NCBI GenBank assembly: GCA_030039105.1
Contig: JASHQO010000169.1
Location: forward strand, 1 to 6,301
Source: Xanthobacteraceae bacterium
GTDB taxonomy: Bacteria > Pseudomonadota > Alphaproteobacteria > Rhizobiales > Xanthobacteraceae
Direction: 5' to 3'
Length of the DNA: 6,301 nucleotides
Position 1 is the stretch's first letter. Every line of letters begins with the position of its first letter. This document shows, piece by piece, positions 1-5,527 of the stretch. The position numbers and the translations under genes are program-made. The notes under the pieces were generated by a model, which had not been told where the DNA came from, made no database searches, and saw nothing but the letters and a program-made list of their open reading frames with translations.

Positions 1-1172
1 CCGAGCCCTTCGCCCCGCCATGTGCCGACGCTGGTAACGACCACCTGTGACACGCTATCGGGGCTGTCGCCGGTATCGCCGCTTCCGGTCGGGCCGAACA
101 GCTCGCCGTGCTCCAGCACGGCGCAGCCGATGCCAAGATTGGCCACAAACTGGCTCTCGACCCCATGCCCGATATACGTACCGGTGGCACGAACGGGAAG
201 GCCAAAATCGGCAACGGCGTGGCGCTCCGCCGAGGTGGCGGGTTCGGCGCCACTGGCGCCGGAAATGACCGCAGCATGAGCGCGGTCGACCTTGTCGGCG
301 ATCGTCTTCCACTGGCGATGCAGCGCGGCCTCGATCTCACCCGGCTGCCGCGGGCTACGGTCCGACTGGACCGGGGCGAGGCGTGCGCGGGGGCGGGCAC
401 CTCGCTGTTCGGCGTGGGTGCGGCTTTCCAGCACCAGGAATGCACCCATGGTCGCGGTGGCGGCGGCGCCTTTGGGGCCGCGGTCCCATACCGGCGCGAA
501 TTTGTCCTGCAGCAAAAGGCCTACCGCGCAAAGCTGCGAGGCGAGCAGGATGTCCCAGCGGGCGCCGTTATAGGCGCCGCCGACCAGGGTCAGGTCGCTC
601 TGGCCGACAGCGATCCGTGCCTGTGCGACGCGCACTGCATCGACGCCGGCGAATTCTTCGCCCATGAAGGTGCGTGACGAACCGACCACGCCATGCACCA
701 GCGAAATGTTGCCGGCTAGCAGGTTCGGCAACTGCGCCAGGAACAAGGTGGGGCGGAGGTCGCTCATCAGGTGCTCGTTCAGATAGGCGCCCGGCTGATT
801 GGTCTGGCGCAGGCCGGCGAGGATGGCATTGTCGACGGCAATATCGCGTTCGCCGCCGCCGGCGGCGACGATCATATCGGTCCGGTCGAGCAGGTCGGCG
901 TTGCCGGCGATGCCGGCGTCGCTCAAGGCCAGTCCCGCCGCATAGGTGCCGGAGCGCTGCCACAGCTCCATCTGCCGCTGGTCGCTTTTTTTCGGGATCT
1001 GCTTGTCGAAGCTCATCGGCGGCAGCGGATGGACGATGTAGGGTGCAAACGTCTTGTCGTCGTAGGGCGGGGGACCGCCGCGCACGAGCGCGGCCCAGTT
1101 CGCCTCCAGTCCCTCGCCGAGACAGGTGAGGAGACCGACGCCGGTGATCCACACCTCGCGGCGATCGCTCAC
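1..1172 (-). CDS. fabF2XL: FabF-like beta-ketoacyl-ACP synthase homologue lacking catalytic residues, VLCFA cluster (3' end outside window)
   Basis: The frame is open from a GTG at 1172 to the left edge, giving 390 residues. FabF proteins have about 400-415, so only the extreme C-terminus is missing. The thiolase fold is recognisable: WITGVGLLTCLG at 8-19, LVGGA at 196-200 and a late GTYIGHGVE at 331-339. The frame carries on from the FabZ stop with a GTGA overlap, which fixes the start and suggests translational coupling. Aligned by eye to E. coli FabF from LVGGA backwards, the nucleophilic Cys falls on Glu173 (FMGEEFAG). The first catalytic His (AHGT motif) falls near Gly305, and the Lys of KSMTGH on Gly331. 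Only the second His (H336) remains. In rhizobia this position after acpXL and fabZXL holds one of two FabF-like genes for very-long-chain fatty acid synthesis. I infer a non-catalytic, chain-length-factor-like subunit pairing with an active synthase encoded just downstream. The family and cluster are firm; the exact paralogue name is less so. Confidence 0.85.
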   Translation of the reverse strand, partial: MSDRREVWITGVGLLTCLGEGLEANWAALVRGGPPPYDDKTFAPYIVHPLPPMSFDKQIPKKSDQRQMELWQRSGTYAAGLALSDAGIAGNADLLDRTDMIVAAGGGERDIAVDNAILAGLRQTNQPGAYLNEHLMSDLRPTLFLAQLPNLLAGNISLVHGVVGSSRTFMGEEFAGVDAVRVAQARIAVGQSDLTLVGGAYNGARWDILLASQLCAVGLLLQDKFAPVWDRGPKGAAATATMGAFLVLESRTHAEQRGARPRARLAPVQSDRSPRQPGEIEAALHRQWKTIADKVDRAHAAVISGASGAEPATSAERHAVADFGLPVRATGTYIGHGVESQFVANLGIGCAVLEHGELFGPTGSGDTGDSPDSVSQVVVTSVGTWRGEGL

Positions 1173-1645
1173 TTCACCGGCTCCTTGAACGGGAACTGCA
1201 GCCGTTCCGCCCAGGCACGGATCGCGGTGCGGAATTCAGGGTTGGGGTAGGGCAGCATGCGATAGGTGATCTCCGCATCGCACACAGGCTTGCCGGCGCG
1301 CCGGCCTTTGACCTCGCCGACGGTGAAGCCTGAGCCTTCGTGAGTCACCGTGCCTTCGAATTCGAGCTCGTCGCCGGGGAACACGGCGTTGCGCATCTTG
1401 CCGTCCTTGACGTGGGCCAGGATCGGCATGACGTCGAAATTGACCAAGGCGCTTGCGAGCCAGCCGGTGGTTTGCGCCATGCATTCGATCAAGAGCACAC
1501 CGGGCATCAGCGGATAACCGGGGAAGTGGCCTTCGAAGATCGGGCTCTCGTCGGCCTGCGGAATCTTGCAAGCGGTGCGGATGGTGCGCGCGCCGAGATC
1601 GACGTCGACGATCCGGTCGAGCATCTGAAAATATTCGAGGCGCAT
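1169..1645 (-). CDS. fabZXL: 3-hydroxyacyl-ACP dehydratase, FabZ type, VLCFA cluster
   Basis: This 158-residue protein has the usual length and hot-dog-fold sequence of FabZ. The signature runs from H40 (HFPGYPLMPGV) to E54 (LLIECMAQ), and these are the catalytic His and Glu of the family. FabZ removes water from 3-hydroxyacyl-ACP to give trans-2-enoyl-ACP in the cytoplasm. Placed directly after acpXL, it should act on chains carried by AcpXL during synthesis of the very-long (about C28) hydroxy acid of lipid A, rather than being the housekeeping FabZ. That role comes from the known rhizobial cluster and is not visible in the protein itself. The ATG lies 10 bases after the acpXL stop, and GAGG within and just after that stop codon can serve as ribosome binding site. 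The TGA overlaps the GTG of the next gene. The C-terminal extension, residues 132-158, is rich in aromatic and charged residues. Confidence 0.93.
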   Translation of the reverse strand: MRLEYFQMLDRIVDVDLGARTIRTACKIPQADESPIFEGHFPGYPLMPGVLLIECMAQTTGWLASALVNFDVMPILAHVKDGKMRNAVFPGDELEFEGTVTHEGSGFTVGEVKGRRAGKPVCDAEITYRMLPYPNPEFRTAIRAWAERLQFPFKEPVK

Positions 1646-1649
1646 GGGC

Positions 1650-1664
1650 GGCGCCTCAGGCGCC
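1650..1664 (-). repeat. Small perfect inverted repeat around the acpXL stop codon
   Basis: GGCGCC, the stop trinucleotide, and GGCGCC again form a perfect 6-bp stem with a 3-base loop across the acpXL stop codon, just before the fabZ ATG. Each arm is itself palindromic. The GAGG that could serve as fabZ ribosome binding site lies in this structure, so it might be hidden until a ribosome finishing acpXL opens the helix. This coupling role is inference, and such GC-rich repeats also arise by chance. Confidence 0.35.
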
Positions 1665-1937
1665 CTTGGCGGCGATCAGTTCGTCGATCTTTTCACAAAG
1701 ATTTTTCAGCACGAAGTACTGATCGGTCGTGGCCTTGCCGTCGTTGACTTCCTGGGTCCACTGCTCGAGCGGCAGCTTGATGCCGAACGCCTTGTCGATG
1801 GCAAAGGCGATGTCGAGGAAATCGAGGCTGTCGATCTCCAGATCGTTGATTGCGTGACTTTCCGGCTTAATATTCTCACGCGGAATGTCGCAAGTTTCCG
1901 CAATGATTTCAGCCACTTTATCAAACGTGGTGGACAT
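1656..1937 (-). CDS. acpXL: Acyl carrier protein AcpXL for very-long-chain lipid A fatty acid
   Basis: This is a 93-residue acyl carrier protein. The phosphopantetheine attachment motif is IDSLDFLDI, with Ser37 as the modified residue. It is longer than housekeeping AcpP (about 78 residues) and has the features I recall for rhizobial Acp[14 protein letters not shown] at the start, [19 protein letters not shown] at 46-64 and a [18 protein letters not shown] tail. AcpXL carries the chain during synthesis of 27-hydroxyoctacosanoic acid, which is then transferred to lipid A. The open frame continues upstream to 1994, but family similarity begins at the ATG at 1937, so that start is chosen. The Shine-Dalgarno before it is weak (AAAGAG about 10-15 bases upstream). 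It is the first gene of the minus-strand operon, with fabZ 10 bases downstream and a candidate promoter at 2036-2064. Confidence 0.95.
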   Translation of the reverse strand: MSTTFDKVAEIIAETCDIPRENIKPESHAINDLEIDSLDFLDIAFAIDKAFGIKLPLEQWTQEVNDGKATTDQYFVLKNLCEKIDELIAAKGA

Positions 1938-2035
1938 CAGAACCCGCTCTTTTCGGTCACGGCAAGGATGAAGCGCCAGCCCGGTCCGGCGCATGACAGC
2001 CCGACCGCGCCGGGCCCATGACGACGTGAAGGCCC

Positions 2036-2064
2036 CGTATAGCGAAGGATGGGGTCAAGTTCAA
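2036..2064 (-). promoter_or_regulatory. Candidate sigma-70-type promoter for acpXL operon
   Basis: Read on the minus strand, TTGAAC (2064-2059) and TATACG (2041-2036) are separated by exactly 17 bases. Each matches the consensus at 4 of 6 positions or better. Transcription would begin near 2029 and leave a leader of about 90 bases before the acpXL ATG. The boxes suit a housekeeping sigma factor; no operator was recognised. Confidence 0.42.
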
Positions 2065-2236
2065 CGGCGGCCGGCCGGGGTAAAGGCGGCGCCGGCAGCA
2101 GCCGGTAAGCTTTTGTGCGGCCTTACGATTGCGGCCGGCGCGATGGCCGCCATCGCCTTGTCCCGTGCGCCGATTGGCGTCACCATCGGGCGGTTTTGGT
2201 GCCCGGCCGGGTGGTGCCGGAACAAGGGCCGCAACG

Positions 2237-2243
2237 GGAGGGA
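2237..2243 (+). promoter_or_regulatory. Strong ribosome binding site fixing the DUF336 start
   Basis: A GGAGGGA run ends 4 bases before the ATG at 2248, directly ahead of the signal peptide. It decides against the upstream in-frame starts that would give a protein of up to 251 residues with no signal sequence at its N-terminus. Confidence 0.7.
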
Positions 2244-2247
2244 GCTT

Positions 2248-2748
2248 ATGAAGAACGCAATCTGGCTCGCCGGGCTATCGGCGGTGGCGGCAACGACGCT
2301 GGTGCCATCGTCGGCGGGTGTCGCGCAGGTGCTGACGCAGCGTGACGTGTCGCTGAAGATGGCGCTGACCATCGCCACGACCGCGATCGCCGACTGCGAA
2401 AAGGCCGGCAACAATGTCTCGGTGGCGGTGGTCGACCGCGCCGGGCGGCTGCGCGTGTTCCTGCAGGGCGACAAGGCGGCGCCGCATAATATCGAGCTGG
2501 CCCAGCGCAAGGCCTACACGGCGCGCACCTTCGGCCGCACTTCGGCGGAATGGGCGTCGCGCACCGAGCCGGGTTCGGAGCTGGCGGCCCAGCGCCAGCT
2601 TGAACACGTGATCGCGCTGCGCGGCGGCGTGCCGATCAAGGTCGGCGACGAGACCATCGGCGCCGTCGGCGTCAGCGGCTCGACGTCGAACGGCGACGAG
2701 GCCTGCGCCATGGCCGGCGTGGCCGCCGTGGCGGACCAGCTAAAGTAA
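2248..2748 (+). CDS. Exported GlcG/HbpS-family (DUF336) protein, possible haem binder
   Basis: The 166-residue product begins with a Sec-type signal peptide (MKNAIWLAGLSAVAATTL, probable cleavage after Ala26), so the mature protein of about 140 residues should be periplasmic. The rest is a single GlcG/HbpS (DUF336) domain: VAVVDRAGRLRVF at 59-71, the AQRKAYTARTF helix at 85-95, GGVPI at 126-130, IGAVGVSG at 137-144 and DEACAMAGVAA at 150-160. Two cysteines (50 and 153) are present. Known members include Streptomyces HbpS, which binds haem, and GlcG, found near glycolate genes; several others have no known activity. The function here is therefore open and haem or another small ligand is only a possibility. 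The start follows an excellent Shine-Dalgarno (GGGAGGGA at 2236-2243). The frame is open upstream to 1993, but that stretch has no family similarity. It is convergent with the next gene, with stops 3 bases apart. Confidence 0.87.
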   Translation: MKNAIWLAGLSAVAATTLVPSSAGVAQVLTQRDVSLKMALTIATTAIADCEKAGNNVSVAVVDRAGRLRVFLQGDKAAPHNIELAQRKAYTARTFGRTSAEWASRTEPGSELAAQRQLEHVIALRGGVPIKVGDETIGAVGVSGSTSNGDEACAMAGVAAVADQLK

Positions 2749-2751
2749 GCC

Positions 2752-3093
2752 CTACTTCTTGACCGGCAGTTCGATGGGTGCGCAGTTCTGCCGGCCCTGC
2801 AGCACGCAATCCTGGTCCTTCTGCATGGCGGCGATGGTGTCGGCGATCCATACCCCGGCGGCGATCAGCAGCGAAACGACCAGCACCGCGATCACGTTCA
2901 TCAGCATGCGCTGCCGATAATTGATGTTGCGGCCTTCTTCCTCGTAGCCGGACAGATCGTCGCTTGGATCGTCGTCGTCCGGTCCCAGCCCCTGGTGAAG
3001 CAATGGCTGCCGTTCGATACGGCGGCGCAACTGGAAATCCAGGATCTGTCCCGATTGCCGCGCCTCGTTCGGATCTGGCCGGTCCTGGACCAC
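2752..3093 (-). CDS. Small single-pass membrane protein of unknown function
   Basis: I do not recognise a named family. From the GTG at 3093 the product has 113 residues: a charged N-terminal half (DRPDPNEARQ, then RRRIERQ), an acidic stretch at 39-53 (DDDDPSDD and EEEG), and one membrane segment at about 66-86 preceded by NYRQR. A tail of about 25 residues follows, with two cysteines (96 and 104). The positive residues before the membrane segment suggest the N-terminus is cytoplasmic and the tail periplasmic, where the cysteines could pair. An ATG at 3180 would add 29 residues. I prefer the GTG because AAGGTGG lies 7 bases before it, and because the 29 extra codons use many AT-rich or rare choices (TTA, AGA, ATT, CTT) unlike the rest. 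The existence of the gene is fairly secure, the start less so. It ends 3 bases from the convergent DUF336 stop. Confidence 0.68.
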   Translation of the reverse strand: MVQDRPDPNEARQSGQILDFQLRRRIERQPLLHQGLGPDDDDPSDDLSGYEEEGRNINYRQRMLMNVIAVLVVSLLIAAGVWIADTIAAMQKDQDCVLQGRQNCAPIELPVKK

Positions 3094-3198
3094 GTCGCAA
3101 CCACCTTCGCGGATTGGATGGAGAATACCGCGTCTAGCGGGGATTTCTAAACGAAGATCGTTCACGTCAAGTTGCGACATTGGGTTTCATGCCGACCA

Positions 3199-3227
3199 TT
3201 TCAAGGCGCTGCGAGATCGCCTAGAAT
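3199..3227 (+). promoter_or_regulatory. Candidate promoter for the copper chaperone gene
   Basis: TTTCAA (3199-3204) and TAGAAT (3222-3227) are separated by 17 bases. The -10 box matches the consensus at 5 of 6 positions, the -35 at 3 of 6. Transcription would begin near 3234, leaving about 38 bases before the ATG at 3272. I saw no obvious copper-responsive operator (CueR-like spacing is not apparent). Confidence 0.42.
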
Positions 3228-3271
3228 CCCGTTTTACAAGCAGGGCGCGACAGGCAGGATGGAGTGCGACT

Positions 3272-3829
3272 ATGACAACCATGAAGAGGACAATGACTTC
3301 GCGCGGGGCCGGCGCCATCTTCGCGCTGGCGGCGCTACCGCTTGCGGCCGCGAACGCCCAGGCGGCCGACTACGACGTCGGCTCGATCCACATCAGTCAG
3401 CCCTGGGCGCGCGCGACGCCAAAGGGGGCTGCCTCGGGCGCCGCCTACATGACCATCACCAACAGCGGCAAGACGCCGGACAAGGTGAGCTGCGTGTCGA
3501 GCGACGCCAGCGCCGAATGCCAGATCCATTCCATGACCATGGACAACGGTGTGATGCAGATGCGGCCGGTCGAGGGCGGCCTCGAGATCAAGCCGGGCGA
3601 GACAGTCACGCTCAAGCCCGGCGGCTTTCACGTGATGCTGCTCAACCTCAAGCACCCGCTGGAGCAGGGCAACTCGGTGAAGGCCACGCTGAAGTTCGAC
3701 AATGCCGGCACGGTCGACGTCGACTACCCGATCGCCGCCATCGGCGCCGCCGCGCCGGGCGTTCCCGCCGGCGGCGGCACCATGATGATGCAGGGCGGTG
3801 GCGCCATGGCGCCGACGAAGAAGCAGTGA
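3272..3829 (+). CDS. PCu(A)C-family (DUF461) periplasmic copper chaperone
   Basis: The 185-residue precursor has a signal peptide (basic MKRTMTSRG, hydrophobic core at 13-27, likely cleavage after AQA at residue 31). The mature part matches PCu(A)C domains: QPWARATPKGAASGAAYMTI at 43-62, then a copper site built from H86, M88, M97, H120 and M122 (HSM, GVMQMR and PGGFHVM). Members bind Cu(I) in the periplasm and deliver it, often to the CuA or CuB sites of cytochrome c oxidase. That is family knowledge and the partner here is not shown. Cysteines 74 and 83 could form a disulfide. The C-terminal 25 residues are Gly/Met-rich (MMMQGGGAMA), which may give extra soft-metal ligands. The start at 3272 has GGAG 7 bases upstream; a second ATG at 3281 is possible. 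It appears to be a single-gene unit. Confidence 0.92.
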   Translation: MTTMKRTMTSRGAGAIFALAALPLAAANAQAADYDVGSIHISQPWARATPKGAASGAAYMTITNSGKTPDKVSCVSSDASAECQIHSMTMDNGVMQMRPVEGGLEIKPGETVTLKPGGFHVMLLNLKHPLEQGNSVKATLKFDNAGTVDVDYPIAAIGAAAPGVPAGGGTMMMQGGGAMAPTKKQ

Positions 3830-3839
3830 TGCGTGTGAT

Positions 3840-3888
3840 GGGCTGAGGGGCAGCCAAACTCATCATTCAGCGTTGCACCGCTCAGCCC
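3840..3888. terminator. Possible bidirectional terminator between convergent genes
   Basis: GGGCTGAG (3840-3847) and CTCAGCCC (3881-3888) form a perfect 8-bp inverted repeat in the 61-base gap between convergent stop codons. The loop is long (33 bases) and there is no T-run on either side, so this is not a textbook intrinsic terminator. Position is the main support. Confidence 0.28.
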
Positions 3889-3890
3889 GT

Positions 3891-4472
3891 CTATCGTTTG
3901 CCTTCCTTGAACGGCGCCTTGATGCCGTCAGGCAGCGGCGCCTTGAAGGTGTTGAGCGTCATCGAAACCATGGCGTAGTAGCCGAGGATGCCGACCAACT
4001 CGACGGTGCCGGCCTCGCCGAGAATCTTCTTCACCTTGTTGTAGGCGCCGTTGCCGACGCGCCGGGTGGCATAGAGCTCCTTGACGAAGGCGTAGACCGC
4101 CTTTTCGTCGCTCGGAGCCTTTTTCGGCGCGCGGCCGGCCTGGATGTCGCGGATGGTCTCGGGCTTGACGCCGGCCTTCTCGGCCATTGGCGCATGCATC
4201 GCCCATTCGTATTGCGCCTTCCAGTGCTGCGCGGTGCAGAGGATGGCGAATTCGGACAGCCGCGGCGACACGCCGGTCTTGAAGCGTAAGTGACCGCCGA
4301 GCTTTTGCGCGAGCTCGCCGAAAGTCGGCGCATGCAGATAGATTGCAAACGGACCGGACATCTTGAACTGGCCGCGCGGCCCCGACGCGATCGATTGCGC
4401 CAGCGCGCGCTGGTCGGTGGTCAGATTGTGTTCGTCGAGTTTTTGCAGGCGAGGCGATTGCAGGTCGGCCAT
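3891..4472 (-). CDS. Carboxymuconolactone decarboxylase-family (AhpD-like fold) protein
   Basis: The 193-residue protein has the all-helical carboxymuconolactone decarboxylase (CMD) domain at about 35-170. The core pattern is LSEFAILCTAQHWKAQYEWAMH at 72-93, matching the family's E..IL..A....A.YEW..H; E74, E89 and H93 are the key residues visible. CMD enzymes decarboxylate gamma-carboxymuconolactone in the protocatechuate pathway. The fold is also used by AhpD peroxidase partners, but the AhpD CxxC is absent (only C79 here), so a thiol peroxidase role is unlikely. At 193 residues it is longer than PcaC (about 130) and closer to the many unassigned CMD-like proteins, so I give no symbol. The ATG at 4472 has AGAGGA about 7 bases upstream and starts at the conserved region; the open frame extends to 4580. 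It lies 98 bases downstream of the aldolase gene on the same strand. Confidence 0.87.
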   Translation of the reverse strand: MADLQSPRLQKLDEHNLTTDQRALAQSIASGPRGQFKMSGPFAIYLHAPTFGELAQKLGGHLRFKTGVSPRLSEFAILCTAQHWKAQYEWAMHAPMAEKAGVKPETIRDIQAGRAPKKAPSDEKAVYAFVKELYATRRVGNGAYNKVKKILGEAGTVELVGILGYYAMVSMTLNTFKAPLPDGIKAPFKEGKR

Positions 4473-4521
4473 GGGGTTTCCTCTCGGGGCAGGGGACGGT
4501 GGTTGTTCTATGGTGTCGGCT

Positions 4522-4543
4522 GAGCCGGCGATGGGCCGGGCTC
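4522..4543 (-). repeat. Hairpin between aldolase and CMD-family genes
   Basis: On the minus strand GAGCCCGGC and GCCGGCTC pair around a 5-base loop, with one bulged C (8 base pairs). It begins about 27 bases after the aldolase stop. There is no T-run after it, so it might cause partial termination, stabilise the upstream message, or be incidental. Confidence 0.3.
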
Positions 4544-4570
4544 CATAATGAACGAGGCGCGGTCGGCGCG

Positions 4571-5383
4571 CTACCGCCACTGCTTCTTCGCCTTGGCTTT
4601 AGGCTTCGTCGCTGGTTTGGGCTTTGCGCTCTTGGACGCCGCCGCGGTTTTTGGAGCCTTCGGCATCAATCCGGCCTTCTCGACCTGGCGTACCCAATAG
4701 TCCCAGGCGCGGCCCATGGATGGCGGCCGGAGCTGGTGCGCCGACGTGAGCTTGGCCTCGCCGGGCGAGAGTGCATCGACGTGACCGTGGGCGATCGCCT
4801 GGCTCAAGAGCTTGGCATTGTCGCAGCCGAACACGGTGCGGAAGGTCAGTTCACGCAGGCTCGTGCCGGCCACGGTGGCGCCGTGGCGGCGCATCAGCAC
4901 CGTCCAATGCGGCCCGAGCGCGCGCGCGAGCGAAGCGCCTTCCTCAGGCTTGATCACCAGCATATTGGTATCGCCGAACTCGTCGCGCTGATCCCAGAAC
5001 GGCACGTGGCCGACGACGGCGCCGAGATGAAACACCGGCACGATTTCGCGGCCCGAGATGGCGAAGGGCAGCATGACATGGGCATGGTGGTGGCACACCG
5101 CGTTGACGTCAGGCCGCGCCTTGTAGATTTCGCCGTGAATCACGCGCTCGCTGTAGAGCCGGGATTCGGTCGGCCGGATCGGCTCGGAATCGAGATTGAG
5201 CTCGACGACGTCGGCGACTTCCGCAAGCTCCGGCGCGCGATGCCGCGGGATGAAATAGCGCTTCGGATCGCTCGGATGACGAACGCTGACATGGCCGAAG
5301 GCGTCGACCACCTTCTCGTTGGCGAGAATGCGTGTCGCTACGATCAATTCGTGCAGCAGCGCGGCGATGTTTTGGTCCGGCAT
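4571..5383 (-). CDS. Class II aldolase/adducin-family protein with basic C-terminal tail
   Basis: The 270-residue protein has a class II aldolase/adducin domain at about 5-235. Compared with fuculose-phosphate aldolase, the zinc ligands are seen as H98 and H100 (AVCHHHAH) and H167 (RRHGATVAG). The acidic residue in SERVIHGEIYKARPDV is E79, equivalent to the catalytic Glu. The metal site is therefore complete, and an aldolase, epimerase or decarboxylase-type reaction on a hydroxy or keto acid is possible; the substrate cannot be read. Residues 243-270 form an Ala/Lys/Pro-rich basic tail ending KKQWR, unlike the catalytic part and likely disordered. The start at 5383 has GGAG about 8 bases upstream and fits the family start; the frame is open to 5461. 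It precedes the CMD-family gene on the same strand and is divergent from the HAD gene across 144 bases. Confidence 0.9.
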   Translation of the reverse strand: MPDQNIAALLHELIVATRILANEKVVDAFGHVSVRHPSDPKRYFIPRHRAPELAEVADVVELNLDSEPIRPTESRLYSERVIHGEIYKARPDVNAVCHHHAHVMLPFAISGREIVPVFHLGAVVGHVPFWDQRDEFGDTNMLVIKPEEGASLARALGPHWTVLMRRHGATVAGTSLRELTFRTVFGCDNAKLLSQAIAHGHVDALSPGEAKLTSAHQLRPPSMGRAWDYWVRQVEKAGLMPKAPKTAAASKSAKPKPATKPKAKAKKQWR

Positions 5384-5527
5384 GGAAAGCTCCGTTACGC
5401 TTGGAAGTGATGAGAGGCGGGGGGCTCGGTTCGGCCAAGAAGCGCAGGGCCGTGCCGCCATCGAGTTTGCGATGTATTCCCGGATGAGCTTTTGGCATCA
5501 TGCGCCGGCTTGCGCCAGGAGTATCCC
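5384..5527. other. Divergent gap between aldolase and HAD hydrolase genes
   Basis: These 144 bases must hold the start signals for both divergent genes. The HAD ribosome binding site (AGGAG, 5517-5521) is clear. I could not pick convincing -35/-10 pairs for either direction; TTGGCC with TCTCAT at 17-base spacing on the minus strand is weak. No coding signal is seen. Confidence 0.5.

Larger units (their letters stand above)
1938..2247. other. Divergent intergenic region between acpXL and the DUF336 gene
   Basis: These 310 bases separate two divergent genes. Apart from the acpXL promoter candidate (2036-2064) and the ribosome binding site at 2237-2243, I see no coding signal. The open frames here lack family similarity and plausible starts. 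Several GGCCGG-type palindromes occur, including CCCGGCCGGG at 2202-2211 flanked by two GGTGCC copies (2199-2204 and 2213-2218). A short GTAAG/CTTAC inverted pair lies at 2105-2109 and 2122-2126. I found no clear promoter for the plus-strand gene. A weak option is TTGTCC at 2159-2164 with CACCAT at 2182-2187. Confidence 0.5.

Noticed and set aside
108..677. 189-residue plus-strand open frame within the FabF-like region
   Set aside because: The opposite strand encodes a continuous condensing-enzyme homologue. The plus frame has no family similarity and no good ribosome binding site.
568..1152. Minus-strand Arg-rich open frame
   Set aside because: It is an out-of-frame shadow of the FabF-like gene, with strongly biased Arg/Pro/Ala composition and no motif.
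1..1172. FabF-like gene considered as a pseudogene because catalytic residues are missing
   Set aside because: The frame is intact over 390 codons, is translationally coupled to fabZ and keeps normal codon use, which suggests a selected non-catalytic role rather than decay.
1938..1994. 19-residue N-terminal extension of AcpXL
   Set aside because: AcpXL proteins begin at the MSTTF-type N-terminus. The extension has no conserved residues.
1993..2247. N-terminal extension of the DUF336 protein
   Set aside because: The signal peptide and strong ribosome binding site place the start at 2248. The 85 upstream codons lack family similarity and cover the acpXL promoter candidate.
3891..4472. AhpD alkyl hydroperoxide reductase partner
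   Set aside because: The CxxC pair required for that activity is missing; only C79 is present.
4499..5410. 303-residue plus-strand open frame opposite the aldolase gene
   Set aside because: It is antisense to a gene with clear family motifs and a good ribosome binding site. Long antisense frames are common in GC-rich DNA, and the translation shows no recognisable domain.
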